Shown: positions 9,727 through 18,379, counted from the first letter of the stretch. The stretch is 64,000 nucleotides of DNA from Actinoplanes sp. SE50/110 (GCF_900119315.1 NZ_LT827010.1:7558001-7622000); one strand, 5' to 3'. Notes: generated by a model not told the origin, from the letters alone. Numbers and translations are program-made.

Positions 9727-10344
9727 TCACAGAAGGTCGTGACGCATGGCGGTGGTCACGGCGGCGGTGCGGTCGGCGACGTCGAGCTTGTTGAAGACGC
9801 GGAGCAGGTGCGTCTTGACGGTCGCCTCGGAGATGAACAGGCGTCGGCCGATGTCGGCGTTGGTGAGGCCGGCCGCAACCAGTTTCAGCACCTCGGTCTC
9901 GCGGGCCGAAAGCGCCGGCGGAGCGGGTGTGCGAACCTGGCGGACCAGGGTCGACGCGACGCTCGGCGCGAGCACCGTCTCCCCGCGGGCGGCCGCCCGG
10001 ACGGCGTCGGCGAGGTCGGCCGGCGACGCGTCCTTGAGCAGATAACCGCTGGCGCCGGCCTCGATCGCGCGCAGGATGTCACGATCGGACTCGTAGGTGG
10101 TCAGCACCATCACCCGGATGCCCGGGTCGCCGGCGAGGATCCGGCCGGTCGCCTCCACCCCGTCGGCGCCCGGCATCCGCAGGTCCATCAGCACGATGTC
10201 GGGGCGGTCCCGCAGCGCGATCTCCGCCCCCTCGGCGCCGTCCGACGCCTCGCCGATCACCGTGAGGTCCGGTTCCGCGTCGAGCATCCCCCGCAACCCC
10301 ATCCGGACCACCGGGTGATCGTCGACCAGCAGAATCCGGATCAT
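9727..10344 (-). CDS. NarL/FixJ-family response regulator
   Basis: 205 residues. The receiver domain has the acidic pair in VDDHP, the phospho-acceptor aspartate in LMDLRMPG near residue 54, and the switch Thr/Lys region (LTTYE, LLKDAS). A LuxR-type helix-turn-helix occupies about residues 140-200 (LSARETEVLKLVAAG...EATVKTHL). Its ATG overlaps the stop of the histidine kinase by 3 nt, so the pair is cognate and coupled. As the last gene of an exporter operon it probably controls those transporters in response to envelope or antibiotic stress; that is inference. Confidence 0.93.
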   Translation of the reverse strand: MIRILLVDDHPVVRMGLRGMLDAEPDLTVIGEASDGAEGAEIALRDRPDIVLMDLRMPGADGVEATGRILAGDPGIRVMVLTTYESDRDILRAIEAGASGYLLKDASPADLADAVRAAARGETVLAPSVASTLVRQVRTPAPPALSARETEVLKLVAAGLTNADIGRRLFISEATVKTHLLRVFNKLDVADRTAAVTTAMRHDLL

Positions 10345-11477
10345 GCGGGAACCTCCAACTCGATCGTGGTGCCGGTGTCCGGGTCGCTGCGCACGGTCAG
10401 GGTGCCGCCCACCTGCTCGGCCCGCTGCCGCATGCCGGGCAGCCCGAAGCCGCCGTTCGTCGTGGTGTCGAAACCGCACCCGTCGTCGCGCACCACGACC
10501 CGCACCGACGACGGCGAATATGCCAGCAGCACCGCCGCCTCGTTCGCCCGGGCATGCCGCCGTACGTTGGTCAGCGCCTCCTGGGTGGCGCGCAGCAGCA
10601 CCACCTCGATCGGCGTGGCCAGATCGCGCGGCTCCCCGGTGGTGCGGAAACTCGCGGCCAGCCCGGTCTCCTCGGTGAACCGGGCGGTCTGCCGCCGAAC
10701 CGCGTCGGTCAGCCCGGCATCCAGCGCGGACGGCGACAGCGCGGCCACGATCGCCCGGCTCTCCGCCAAATTCTCCCGAGCGGTGCGGACCGCGAGCGCC
10801 AGCCGCTCGTCCCGCAGCTCCGGGTCGGACGCCTGGATCAGCGTGATGATGCTGGTGAAGCCCTGCGCCAGGGTGTCGTGGATCTCCCCGGCCAGCCGGG
10901 TCCGCTCGGCGGTCACCCCGGCCTCGTGGGACAGCCGGGCCACCTCGGCGCGGCTCTCCTCCAGCTCGGCGATCAGATTCGCCCGCTCGGTGCTCTGCCG
11001 GATCACCCGGATGATCCACAGCCCGAGCCAGACGCCGGACCCCGCGGAGATCGCCGAGATGACCAGGTCGGTCTTCAGGTTGCCGGTCCCGGCGGCCAGG
11101 TCGACCGCCGGCGGCACCAGCGTGACCAGCACCACCGCGCCGATCGCCAGGCGCACCGGGGCCAGTTGGAAGATCAGCGGGATCACCGCGAACAGCAGCC
11201 ACGACGCCACCGGCGCGCTCGCCGCCGCCAGCATGAACAGCGCGACCTGCACCCCGAGCACCGCGATCGAGAACGGTCCGTCGGGTCCGCGCGCCGCCCG
11301 CCAGCCGACCGTGGCGTGCACGATCAGCATCGCCACGATCGCGGCGGCCGCGACCCCCCGATGCCCCGCCCCGGCGCCGGAGGTGACGACCGCGGCCGCG
11401 CCGGCGGCCGTGATCACGAAAAAGTAGGTGTCCCACCAGCGGGAATAGCGGGCGTGCACGGCCTCCGAGTCGGTCAT
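10341..11477 (-). CDS. Sensor histidine kinase, HisKA_3 (NarL-partner) type
   Basis: 378 residues. Five or six hydrophobic helices fill residues 15-160 with almost no extracytoplasmic loop, the layout of kinases that sense events in the membrane. A short coiled linker leads to the phospho-acceptor histidine in AGEIHDTLAQGF near residue 199. The ATPase part has the N-box in TQEALTNVRRHA and G-boxes DDGCGFD and GGFGLPGM. It overlaps the upstream permease by 4 nt and the downstream response regulator by 4 nt. Confidence 0.93.
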   Translation of the reverse strand: MTDSEAVHARYSRWWDTYFFVITAAGAAAVVTSGAGAGHRGVAAAAIVAMLIVHATVGWRAARGPDGPFSIAVLGVQVALFMLAAASAPVASWLLFAVIPLIFQLAPVRLAIGAVVLVTLVPPAVDLAAGTGNLKTDLVISAISAGSGVWLGLWIIRVIRQSTERANLIAELEESRAEVARLSHEAGVTAERTRLAGEIHDTLAQGFTSIITLIQASDPELRDERLALAVRTARENLAESRAIVAALSPSALDAGLTDAVRRQTARFTEETGLAASFRTTGEPRDLATPIEVVLLRATQEALTNVRRHARANEAAVLLAYSPSSVRVVVRDDGCGFDTTTNGGFGLPGMRQRAEQVGGTLTVRSDPDTGTTIELEVPA

Positions 11478-12259
11478 CGGTCCTTGTCGCTCCACCGGAA
11501 GGTCACCAGGCACAGCGCCAATCCGATCACACACCACACACCGAGCACCACGGCGACCCGGCCCAGCTCCCATGCCCCGGCCGCCTCCAGCGACTTCATG
11601 CTGTCCGGGAGGAAGACGTACCGGAAGCCCTGGGCCATCCACTTGATCGGGAAGAACGAGGCCACGGTGATCAGCCAGGACGGCAGCTGGGTGATCGGAT
11701 TGATGAACACCCCGGAGATGAACTGCAGCGCCACCACCGGCACGTTCAGGATCGCCCCGGCGCTGCGGGCATGCCTGACCACCGCGCTGACCGCGACGCC
11801 GAGCAGCGAGCAACAGGTCACCGACAGGATCATCAGCCAGGCGAAGGTCACCCAGTGGCTGGCCGGCGGCAGCGGCATGTCGAAGACGACCACGCCCACC
11901 AACAGGATCAGCGCCGCCTCGGCCACGCTCAAGGTCAATACCAGGATCAACTTCCCCATGAGGTACGACGTGACCGGCAACGGCGTACCCCGCAGCCGCT
12001 TCAGCGTGCCGTCCTCGCGGTCCAGCGCCAGCCCGGAGCCCATCGTCACGAACCCGGTGGTCAGCACCCCGTAGGCCAGCATGCTGGCGGTGTAGACCTG
12101 GGCCGCGCTCGCCCCGGCCCGGTCGTAGTCGTTGCCGAAGATCGTCCCGAACAGCAGCAGGAGCATCGCCGGGAACAGGAAGGTGAAGACGACCGCGGTC
12201 CGGTCCCGCAGGAACTGCAGCACCTCCACGTGGCCCCGGCCGAGACTCATCGAACTCAT
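11474..12259 (-). CDS. ABC-2 type exporter, permease subunit
   Basis: 261 residues with six predicted membrane helices and the ABC-2 arrangement: a cytoplasmic start (LQFLRDRTAVVFTF), a long first loop, a central GTPLP-type linker between helices 2 and 3, and a final Arg/Asp-rich tail. It pairs with the ATPase gene that overlaps it by 4 nt upstream. The family exports drugs, antibiotics or lipids; the substrate cannot be read from sequence. Confidence 0.88.
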   Translation of the reverse strand: MSSMSLGRGHVEVLQFLRDRTAVVFTFLFPAMLLLLFGTIFGNDYDRAGASAAQVYTASMLAYGVLTTGFVTMGSGLALDREDGTLKRLRGTPLPVTSYLMGKLILVLTLSVAEAALILLVGVVVFDMPLPPASHWVTFAWLMILSVTCCSLLGVAVSAVVRHARSAGAILNVPVVALQFISGVFINPITQLPSWLITVASFFPIKWMAQGFRYVFLPDSMKSLEAAGAWELGRVAVVLGVWCVIGLALCLVTFRWSDKDR

Positions 12260-13092
12260 CGGTCGGCTCCGATCAGGGTCAGGTAGGTGTCTTCGAGGGT
12301 GGGGCGGGTGATCGTCAGGGTGCGCAGGTCCGCACCGGTCGCGACCAGCTCCCGGATCAGATCGCTGGGGTCGGCGACCTGTTCGGTGCGGGTCCGCCCG
12401 TCCTGCTGCCAGGACACCCGGGCCCCGGCCGCGGCCCGGCCGCCGAGCGTCGCCGGGGTGCCCTCGGCCACGATCCGCCCGTCGGCCAGCACCGCCAGCC
12501 GGTCGGCGAGCGCTTCCGCCTCGTCCAGATAGTGGGTGGTGAGCAGGATGGTGGTGCCGTCCCCGGCCAGCGCCCGGATCAGCTCCCAGAACTGCCGCCG
12601 CGCCGCCGGGTCGAAACCGGTCGTCGGCTCGTCCAGGAACAGCAGTTCGGGCCGCCCCACGATGCCCAGCGCCACATCGACCCGGCGCCGCTGCCCACCG
12701 GACAGTGTCCGGATCCTGCTGTTCTGCTTGGCGGTCAGCCCGACCAGCTCGATCACCTCGTCGGCCGGGCGCGGCTGCGGGTAGAACCCGGCCACATGCC
12801 GCACCATCTCGCGCACCGTGAGGTCGGCGGCGTCATCGGCGTCCTGCAACACGATCCCGATCCGGGCCCGCCAGCCACGCCCCGCCGTGCCCGGGTCCTC
12901 CCCGAGCACCCGCACGTTGCCGCCGTCGCGCCGGCGATGCCCCTCCAGGATCTCGACCGTGGTCGTCTTACCCGCCCCGTTCGGCCCGAGCAGCGCGAAG
13001 ATCTCCCCGCGGCCGACCGCCAGGTCGATGCCGCGGACCGCTTCCTTGTCCCGATAGGTTTTGCGGAGGCTCGACACCTCTATCGCTTCCAT
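12256..13092 (-). CDS. ABC-2 type exporter, ATPase subunit (DrrA-like)
   Basis: 278 residues: Walker A GPNGAGKTT near residue 37, Q-loop in IVLQDADD, signature LSGGQRRR near 135, Walker B LLFLDEPTTGFD near 153, and switch His in LTTHYLDEAE. A C-terminal extension of about 60 residues is usual in the DrrA/NodI group. It energises the permease encoded directly downstream. The 82-nt gap to the upstream permease is the only sizeable gap in this operon and may hold an internal promoter. Confidence 0.92.
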   Translation of the reverse strand: MEAIEVSSLRKTYRDKEAVRGIDLAVGRGEIFALLGPNGAGKTTTVEILEGHRRRDGGNVRVLGEDPGTAGRGWRARIGIVLQDADDAADLTVREMVRHVAGFYPQPRPADEVIELVGLTAKQNSRIRTLSGGQRRRVDVALGIVGRPELLFLDEPTTGFDPAARRQFWELIRALAGDGTTILLTTHYLDEAEALADRLAVLADGRIVAEGTPATLGGRAAAGARVSWQQDGRTRTEQVADPSDLIRELVATGADLRTLTITRPTLEDTYLTLIGADR

Positions 13093-13174
13093 GCCGACGA
13101 TCGTCCCGTTCCGGGCACCTGCGGCGCGACGACCACGCGGGCGTCATCGGCTGTCCACCGATCGATGGACGCGC

Positions 13175-13942
13175 CTACTCCCAGCGGAAGCTGCGGGCGG
13201 CCGCGGTCAGCCAGACCACCGCCCACGTGGCCAGGGCCAGCCAGATCGACAGCGGGATGCTCGCCCCGTTCATCAGCGTGTCGCGCAGCGCCTGGGCGTG
13301 CGCGGCCAGCGGCAGCAGGAACCATCCCGCCGTCCCCAGGTCGGGCGCGGCGAACATGATCCCGCCGACCGACAGCATCAGCACGTAGATCAGTGTGGCC
13401 GCACCCGTCGTCGTCTCCGGTTTCAGCACGCTGGCCAGCAGCAGGGCCAGACCGCTGTACCCGGCCGCGGCCAGCACGGTCACCCCGGCCGCGGGCAGGA
13501 CCTCGGCGAGGTCGGGACGCCAGCCGACCAGCACCCCGACCAGCCCGAGGAACAGCACCTGCAGCACGATCTGCACCAGCACCGCCGCCGTCTTGGCCAG
13601 CAGCAGGCCGGGCCGGGTCAGCGGGGAGGCGCCGAGCCGCTTGAGCACCCCGTAACTCCGCTCGTAACCGGTGGTGATCGCCTGGCCGGTGAACGCCGTC
13701 GACATCACGGTCAGCGCCAGCACCCCCGGCACCACGAAGCCGAGCCGGTCGCCGGTCGGCAGGTTCGTCGCATGGGTCAGCCCGGCGCCGAGCAGCACCA
13801 GCAGCGGCACCCCCATGGCCAGCACCACCGCCTCGCCCCGGCGGGCGGTGAGCAGCAGCTCCATCCGGATCTGCCGGCTGATGACGGTACGCATCGACGC
13901 CCGCCCGGGCGCCGGCGTGAAAGTCCCGGTCGCGACGCTCAT
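13175..13942 (-). CDS. ABC-2 type exporter, second permease subunit
   Basis: 255 residues with six membrane helices and ABC-2 topology, including the LLxRRGEAVV entry helix and the KRLGASPLTRPG linker that couples to the ATPase. The ATG overlaps the stop of its ATPase gene by 4 nt. It resembles the other permease in this operon in layout but not closely in sequence, so this looks like a second exporter rather than a recent duplicate. Confidence 0.87.
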   Translation of the reverse strand: MSVATGTFTPAPGRASMRTVISRQIRMELLLTARRGEAVVLAMGVPLLVLLGAGLTHATNLPTGDRLGFVVPGVLALTVMSTAFTGQAITTGYERSYGVLKRLGASPLTRPGLLLAKTAAVLVQIVLQVLFLGLVGVLVGWRPDLAEVLPAAGVTVLAAAGYSGLALLLASVLKPETTTGAATLIYVLMLSVGGIMFAAPDLGTAGWFLLPLAAHAQALRDTLMNGASIPLSIWLALATWAVVWLTAAARSFRWE

Positions 13943-14871
13943 CGGGTGGCTCCCACCGTGCTCTGGTTACCGGTCAGGGACAGGTAGACATCCTCCAGCG
14001 TGCGCCGGCGGCTGCTCACCGCGGTGACGTGCGCGTCCGCCGCGGCGAACCAGCCCAGCACGTCGGCCAGCGCGCGGGTGTCCAGCGCGCCGGTGATCGC
14101 ATACTCCCCCGGCGACGTCTCCACCACCTCGTGCCGCGCCCTCAGGGAGGTCAGCTCGAGGCCCGCGTCGGCGCGGACCTCCAACAGGTCGATCCCGGCC
14201 GCCGCGGTCAGCTCGGCCGGCGTGCCGGTCGCCGCCACCTCGCCGGACCGCATGATCACCACATCGTCGGCCAGCCGCTCCGCCTCGTCGAGCAGGTGCG
14301 TGGTCAGCAGCACCGAGACACCGTCGGCGCGCAACTCCTCGATCAGCTGCCAGGTGGTGTGCCGGGCCTCGGTGTCCATTCCGGCGGTCGGCTCGTCCAG
14401 GAAGACCAGTTCGGGCCGCCCGACCAGGGCCACCGCGAGGCTCAGCCGCTGCTGCTCGCCCCCGGAGAGCCGGCGGAACCGGGTGCGTTCCACCTTCCGC
14501 AGGCCGAGCCGGTCGAGCAGCATGCCGGTGTCGAGCGGGTTGGCCGCGAACGAGGCGAACAGCCGCAGGATCTCCCCCGCGGCCGCCCACGGGTAGACCC
14601 CGCCGGACTGCAGCATGATCCCGAGCCGCGGCATCAGCGCGTCATGCTCGGCGATCGGATCCATGCCCAGGATCCGGGCCGTGCCCGCATCCGGTTTCCG
14701 GAACCCCTCACACACCTGCAGCAGGCTCGTCTTCCCGGCGCCGTTGTGCCCGAGCAGCGCCAGCACCCGCCCGCGCCGGGCGTCCAGCGACACCCCTTTG
14801 ACGGCCGTCGTGTCGCCGTAGCGCACCACGACGTCCCGTATCTCCACCGCGGCCACGTCGCCACCCACCAT
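13939..14871 (-). CDS. ABC-2 type exporter, second ATPase subunit
   Basis: 310 residues: Walker A GHNGAGKTS near residue 40, signature LSGGEQQR near 142, Walker B LVFLDEPTAGMD near 160, switch His LTTHLLDEAE, and a C-terminal extension with an acylphosphatase-like feel (SRRRTLEDVYLSLTG). It is the first gene of the minus-strand operon that runs to 9727. A TAAGGT hexamer at 14901-14906 (minus) is a plausible -10, and GGAG precedes the ATG. Confidence 0.92.
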   Translation of the reverse strand: MVGGDVAAVEIRDVVVRYGDTTAVKGVSLDARRGRVLALLGHNGAGKTSLLQVCEGFRKPDAGTARILGMDPIAEHDALMPRLGIMLQSGGVYPWAAAGEILRLFASFAANPLDTGMLLDRLGLRKVERTRFRRLSGGEQQRLSLAVALVGRPELVFLDEPTAGMDTEARHTTWQLIEELRADGVSVLLTTHLLDEAERLADDVVIMRSGEVAATGTPAELTAAAGIDLLEVRADAGLELTSLRARHEVVETSPGEYAITGALDTRALADVLGWFAAADAHVTAVSSRRRTLEDVYLSLTGNQSTVGATR

Positions 14872-14900
14872 GAGCTCCGCCCATCCGATCCGCCTCCGGC

Positions 14901-14906
14901 CACCTT
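14901..14906 (-). promoter_or_regulatory. Putative -10 element of the double-exporter/two-component operon
   Basis: TAAGGT on the minus strand fits the actinobacterial TAnnnT consensus 29 nt before the first ATG. No clear -35 was found. Confidence 0.4.
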
Positions 14907-15125
14907 ACGGCGGCCCCGGCCGCACACCGCCCGGGGCAGCCCTGGCATGGCATCCCTCACTCGGCAACCCTCAGCCTCCACCCCGTCCACCGTCTCGCGC
15001 CGCCGGGCCTGCTCTCCCCGTGCCGGCCACCCTTCTCCTTCGGACCGGGCGGCGCGTCCCACCAGGGCTCCCCCGTCCCGTACCGCCGACCGGTCGCGCT
15101 CCGTTCCGCCGGCCGGCGGTTTCGG

Positions 15126-15131
15126 TATGGT
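15126..15131 (+). promoter_or_regulatory. rnhA: Putative -10 element for leaderless rnhA
   Basis: TATGGT ends 7 nt before ATG 15139 and there is no Shine-Dalgarno sequence. This spacing places transcription start at or next to the ATG and argues against the in-frame ATG at 15127, which lies inside the hexamer. Confidence 0.5.
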
Positions 15132-15138
15132 TCGCGGC

Positions 15139-15606
15139 ATGGGTGACCACAGCCGCATCGTCGAGATCTACACCGACGGCGCCTGCGTGCCGAACCCCGG
15201 GCCCGGTGGCTGGGGCGCGGTCCTCCGCTGGGGCCGCTCGGAGAAGGACCTCTGCGGCGGCGAGGCCACCCCGACCACCAACAACCGGATGGAGCTGACG
15301 GCTCCGATCCGGGCCCTCGAAACGTTGAACCGCGCCCCGCTCACCGTCGACATCTACACCGACAGCGTCTACGTCCGGGACGGCATCACCAAGTGGCTGC
15401 CCCGCTGGGCCGCCAACGGCTGGCAGACCGCCGCCCGCCAGCCGGTCAAGAACGTCGACCTGTGGCAACGCCTCGACGCCGCGGTCCGGCGCCACGAAGT
15501 CCGCTGGCACTGGGTCAAAGGCCACGCCGGCCACCCGGAGAACGAACGAGCCGACCGCCTCGCCGCCCGAGGCCTCCAGGAAGCCGTAGCCGCCGCAAAG
15601 CTCTGA
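15139..15606 (+). CDS. rnhA: Ribonuclease HI
   Basis: 155 residues, the usual size of bacterial RNase HI, which cuts RNA in RNA-DNA hybrids such as R-loops and primers. The four catalytic acids are visible: Asp13 in YTDGAC, Glu52 in NNRMELTA, Asp75 in IYTDSVYV, and the final Asp in NERADRLA, with the catalytic-loop His in GHAGHPEN. The basic-handle region is short. It is a single gene divergent from the exporter operon and convergent with the MarR gene. Confidence 0.95.
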   Translation: MGDHSRIVEIYTDGACVPNPGPGGWGAVLRWGRSEKDLCGGEATPTTNNRMELTAPIRALETLNRAPLTVDIYTDSVYVRDGITKWLPRWAANGWQTAARQPVKNVDLWQRLDAAVRRHEVRWHWVKGHAGHPENERADRLAARGLQEAVAAAKL

Positions 15607-15650
15607 CCGGCCCCCACCGGCAGGCCCCGCCCGGCGGAGCGAACCTCGCC

Positions 15651-16100
15651 TCAGCCGCTGGGCTGAACCGATCGGAGGCCGTTCCCGTCCGGGCGGCGGG
15701 CCAGAATCGCCAGCACCCGCAGGAACGTTTCGCGGTCGGCGGCCGGCAGTTCGTCGAGCAGTTCGTCCTCAGCGGCGCGGATCTCGGCCTGTACCGCGCG
15801 GTGCAGCCGCTGACCGGATCCGGTCAGGGCGAGCAGGCGGACGCGGCGGTCGGCCGGGTCGGGTTCGCGGTCGATGAGGCTGCGCTGCTGCAGGTCGTCG
15901 AGGATCGGGATGAGGCGGGTCTTGTCCGCTCCGATACCGGTGGCGAGCGCGGCCTGGGTGCGGATCGCGTTTTCGGCCAGGGCGTTCAGGACGACGTAGC
16001 CCCACATGGACACCCCGTGCCGGGCCAGGATCGGCTGTTCCATCGCGATCAGGCGCCGGCCGAGCCGCGCGGCCATCGCGCCGAGGTCGTCCCTTTCCAC
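15651..16100 (-). CDS. MarR-family transcriptional regulator
   Basis: 149 residues with a winged helix-turn-helix core: LNALAENAIRTQAALATGIG, then DKTRLIPILDDLQQRSLI and the wing REPDPADRRVRLLALT, which is the diagnostic MarR block. Helices at both ends form the dimer interface. The GTG start at 16100 lies close to the divergent gene at 16181, so it may control that gene through the shared 80-nt region. Ligand unknown. Confidence 0.92.
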   Translation of the reverse strand: MERDDLGAMAARLGRRLIAMEQPILARHGVSMWGYVVLNALAENAIRTQAALATGIGADKTRLIPILDDLQQRSLIDREPDPADRRVRLLALTGSGQRLHRAVQAEIRAAEDELLDELPAADRETFLRVLAILARRPDGNGLRSVQPSG

Positions 16101-16170
16101 CAGCGCAGCTTGCCATGGCCGCGGCGGGCCGTTTCCGGCAACCTCTTGACGGATCGTACGCGGCGGTAGA

Positions 16171-16190
16171 TCGTAATCATGTGCATACGA
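16171..16190. promoter_or_regulatory. Inverted repeat at the start of the divergent gene, candidate MarR operator
   Basis: TCGTA and TACGA arms are separated by 10 nt, and the right arm overlaps the GTG start at 16181. A TTGACG hexamer lies at 16146-16151. MarR proteins usually bind such 16-20 nt palindromes in the gap shared with a divergent gene. The assignment is inference. Confidence 0.35.
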
Positions 16191-16774
16191 CTATTAAGGA
16201 TCTTCGCCCGATCCACGCCGAGGCGGTCCGCGCGACCGTGGACCTCGTCGCGCGGGCGACCGTCGAGGATCTACGGCGTTCGACCCCGTGCGCCGGCTGG
16301 GATCTGGCCACGCTGCTCGGGCACATGACGGCGCAGCACCGCGGCTTCGCCGCGGCGGCCCGGGGCAACGGGTGGGATCTTTCGCACTGGGCTGCGGCTC
16401 CGGCCGGCGCCGACTTCGATGCGCGGTACGCCGAGGCCGCCGCCGACGTCGTCGCAGCCTTCGCCGCCCCGGGCGCCCTGGACCGCCCCGTGCATCTGCC
16501 GGAGTTCACAGCCGACCGCACGTTCCCCTGCCACCTGGCCCTGACCTTCCACCTGGTCGACTACGTCGTGCACGGCTGGGATGTGGCCCGCACACTGGAT
16601 CTGCCCTACCACCCGGGCCCGGCCGTCCTCGCCGCCACCGTCCCGATCGCCCGCGCCGTCCCCGACGACGCCGCCCGCCTGGCCCCGGGCGCCGCCTTCG
16701 CCCCGGCGCTGCCGGTCCCGCCGTCCGCCGACCCTCTCACCGAAATCCTGCTGCTCCTCGGCCGCCGCCCATGA
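16181..16774 (+). CDS. TIGR03086-type metal-binding protein, mycothiol maleylpyruvate isomerase/DinB fold
   Basis: 197 residues. The block STPCAGWDLATLLGHMTAQHRGF near the N-terminus and TFHLVDYVVHGWDVARTL in the middle carry the three metal-ligand histidines of the DinB/maleylpyruvate isomerase fold. Members of this family bind a divalent metal and some use mycothiol; the reaction of this one is unknown. The frame opens at 16115, but GTG 16181 begins at the conserved N-terminus. There is no Shine-Dalgarno site, so it may be leaderless. It is divergent from the MarR gene. Confidence 0.8.
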   Translation: MHTTIKDLRPIHAEAVRATVDLVARATVEDLRRSTPCAGWDLATLLGHMTAQHRGFAAAARGNGWDLSHWAAAPAGADFDARYAEAAADVVAAFAAPGALDRPVHLPEFTADRTFPCHLALTFHLVDYVVHGWDVARTLDLPYHPGPAVLAATVPIARAVPDDAARLAPGAAFAPALPVPPSADPLTEILLLLGRRP

Positions 16775-17188
16775 ACCGCCCCTGCCGGCGCCCAAGCCCG
16801 ACCTGAGACCGACCCTCACCCACGAGCAAGCCCGCCCAGGCACAGGCCCGACCTGAGACCAGCCTCCACGCAGAAGCAGGCCCGCCCCGACACAAGCCCG
16901 ACCCGAGACAGCCCCCACCCGAAAGCAAGCCCGCCCCGACACATGCCCGACCGATGCCCAGGCCAGTGGACGAACCGACTCGACCGGACCAGCGAAGCCG
17001 GTCGGGCGGAGGCTGGGAAGCCGTAACGAGGCTCGGCCGACAGCGACGACAAGACCGGGCAGCCAGCCGGGGCGCGCGGTGACGGCACAGCGGTCCAGGC
17101 AGGTGCAACCGACGACCGGGGAGGCGGGGCGGGCGGCGCAGCGGGGCGGGCCGAACGACGGACGGAGCAGGGAGGACCGGGGCGGGAG
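16775..17188. other. Intergenic region holding a 50-bp tandem repeat, no gene recognised
   Basis: The left half is the repeat listed separately. The right half (16970-17188) is GC-rich with no start codon, ribosome site or recognisable protein. It lies between two convergent genes. Confidence 0.65.
16794..16960. repeat. 50-bp imperfect tandem repeat, about three and a half copies
   Basis: Units start at 16794, 16844, 16894 and (partial) 16943. Each begins with a GCCCGACC core followed by GAGAC and later GCAAGCCCGCCC or variants. The exact 50-nt spacing of the first three units supports a true tandem array. Confidence 0.85.
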
Positions 17189-17536
17189 TCAGGCCAGGCG
17201 TGGCAGGTAGGCGGTCCACACCTTTTTCGGCACGCACATCCGCCACGCCTCCAGCACCAGCTCGGTCATCTCCTGCTCGTCGAGGTGCGCCAGGTAGGCC
17301 TGCACCCAGTTGAACCGCAGGTCGGACTCGCGGGGCAGGTGGAACGTCACCGGATCGGCGGCGATCAGCGCGTCGCGCTCCTGTCGGGGATAGCCGAAGC
17401 CCATGATCGTCTCGTCGCGGGAGAACGCGACATACACGATTTTGCCCACCCGGAACTTCACCCTGTCCCGGATCAGGTGTTCGGTGCTTCGTGGCAGGTC
17501 CCGGGCGACCCGCCGCACATCATCGACGGTGACCAT
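17189..17536 (-). CDS. MmcQ/YjbR family protein
   Basis: 115 residues, full length for this family. Conserved blocks are VRRVARDLPRSTEHL at the N-terminus, the basic FRVGKIVYVAFS strand, and HLPRESDLRFNWVQAYLAHLD before the terminal KKVWTAYLP. The CyaY-like fold is thought to bind DNA, but the biological role is not established. A TAGGTT hexamer 6 nt before the ATG suggests a leaderless mRNA. Confidence 0.87.
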   Translation of the reverse strand: MVTVDDVRRVARDLPRSTEHLIRDRVKFRVGKIVYVAFSRDETIMGFGYPRQERDALIAADPVTFHLPRESDLRFNWVQAYLAHLDEQEMTELVLEAWRMCVPKKVWTAYLPRLA

Positions 17537-17542
17537 GCCGGG

Positions 17543-17548
17543 AACCTA
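17543..17548 (-). promoter_or_regulatory. Putative -10 element for the leaderless MmcQ/YjbR gene
   Basis: TAGGTT on the minus strand ends 6 nt before ATG 17536. Confidence 0.45.
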
Positions 17549-17572
17549 TCCCCGGGGTATGACAGAAACCCC

Positions 17573-18379
17573 TCACAGTCCCCGCGGCCGCGGCACCGAC
17601 GGCCGCCCGCCCTGATCTGATTCGGACGGATCGGTGGTTTCACCGGATGACCGGGGTACCCGGGCTCGGGCCACCCGGTCGGCGGCGAGTTTGTAGGTGG
17701 CCGCCTGCACGAGTTCGTCCGGCACGGTGTGCCGGCCGGCCCCTTCCCGCGGCGCCGGGGTGTCCGTCTCGCCCGCCGTGGAGACGTAGTGCCGGGCGCG
17801 TGGCACCGGCGGCGGCGAGACGGTCTCCTCGGCGCCCCACCGCGGATCGGGCAGCGACGAGTAGTGCACCCCGCCCTCAGCCGCCGGCTCCGGAAGGCCC
17901 GGCACGACGATGGGTTCCGGAGCCGGGAACGACACACCTGCGGCGGGCCCCCCGGAGGCAGCCACCCCGGAGGAGGGCACACCGGAAGAGGGCACACCGG
18001 CGAGGGGCGCTTCGGCAGAGGCACCGGTGGAGACCGGCTGGGGCATCCCGGAAACGGCAACAGGACCGGCAGCAGCAGAAGCGGGAGCGGAAACAGGAGC
18101 AGGAGCGGCCGGCGAAGAGGAGACCGGAGCAACGGACGGATCAGGCGGCGACACCACCGCGGAGGCCCGCACCGCCCCCCGCCCCCGCCGCCGCCCCGCC
18201 ACCCGGGCCGCCATGCTGAACACGCTGCGGGCCGCGTGGTCATACCCGTCCCGGTACGCCTCCGCCCGGTCCGCCCCGCCCTCCCGCCGTTCGTGCCACC
18301 GCCCCAGCGCATATCCCACGCAGCCCACGAACGCGCTGAGCAGGACGAGCAGGATGACAGTGTTCCCCGGAACGCTCAT
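17573..18379 (-). CDS. Single-pass membrane protein with Pro/Ala-rich cytoplasmic region
   Basis: 268 residues from ATG 18379. One N-terminal membrane helix (TVILLVLLSAFVGCVGYALG) is followed by RWHERREGG and a basic Arg-rich stretch, so the bulk is predicted to be cytoplasmic. Residues 75-190 are low-complexity Pro/Ala/Ser with an imperfect SSGVPSSGV repeat. The C-terminal part contains LVQAATYKLAADRVARARVPR, the only block that looks folded. A CACAAT hexamer 7 nt upstream and the absence of a ribosome site suggest a leaderless start. I do not recognise the family, and no function is proposed. Confidence 0.6.
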   Translation of the reverse strand: MSVPGNTVILLVLLSAFVGCVGYALGRWHERREGGADRAEAYRDGYDHAARSVFSMAARVAGRRRGRGAVRASAVVSPPDPSVAPVSSSPAAPAPVSAPASAAAGPVAVSGMPQPVSTGASAEAPLAGVPSSGVPSSGVAASGGPAAGVSFPAPEPIVVPGLPEPAAEGGVHYSSLPDPRWGAEETVSPPPVPRARHYVSTAGETDTPAPREGAGRHTVPDELVQAATYKLAADRVARARVPRSSGETTDPSESDQGGRPSVPRPRGL

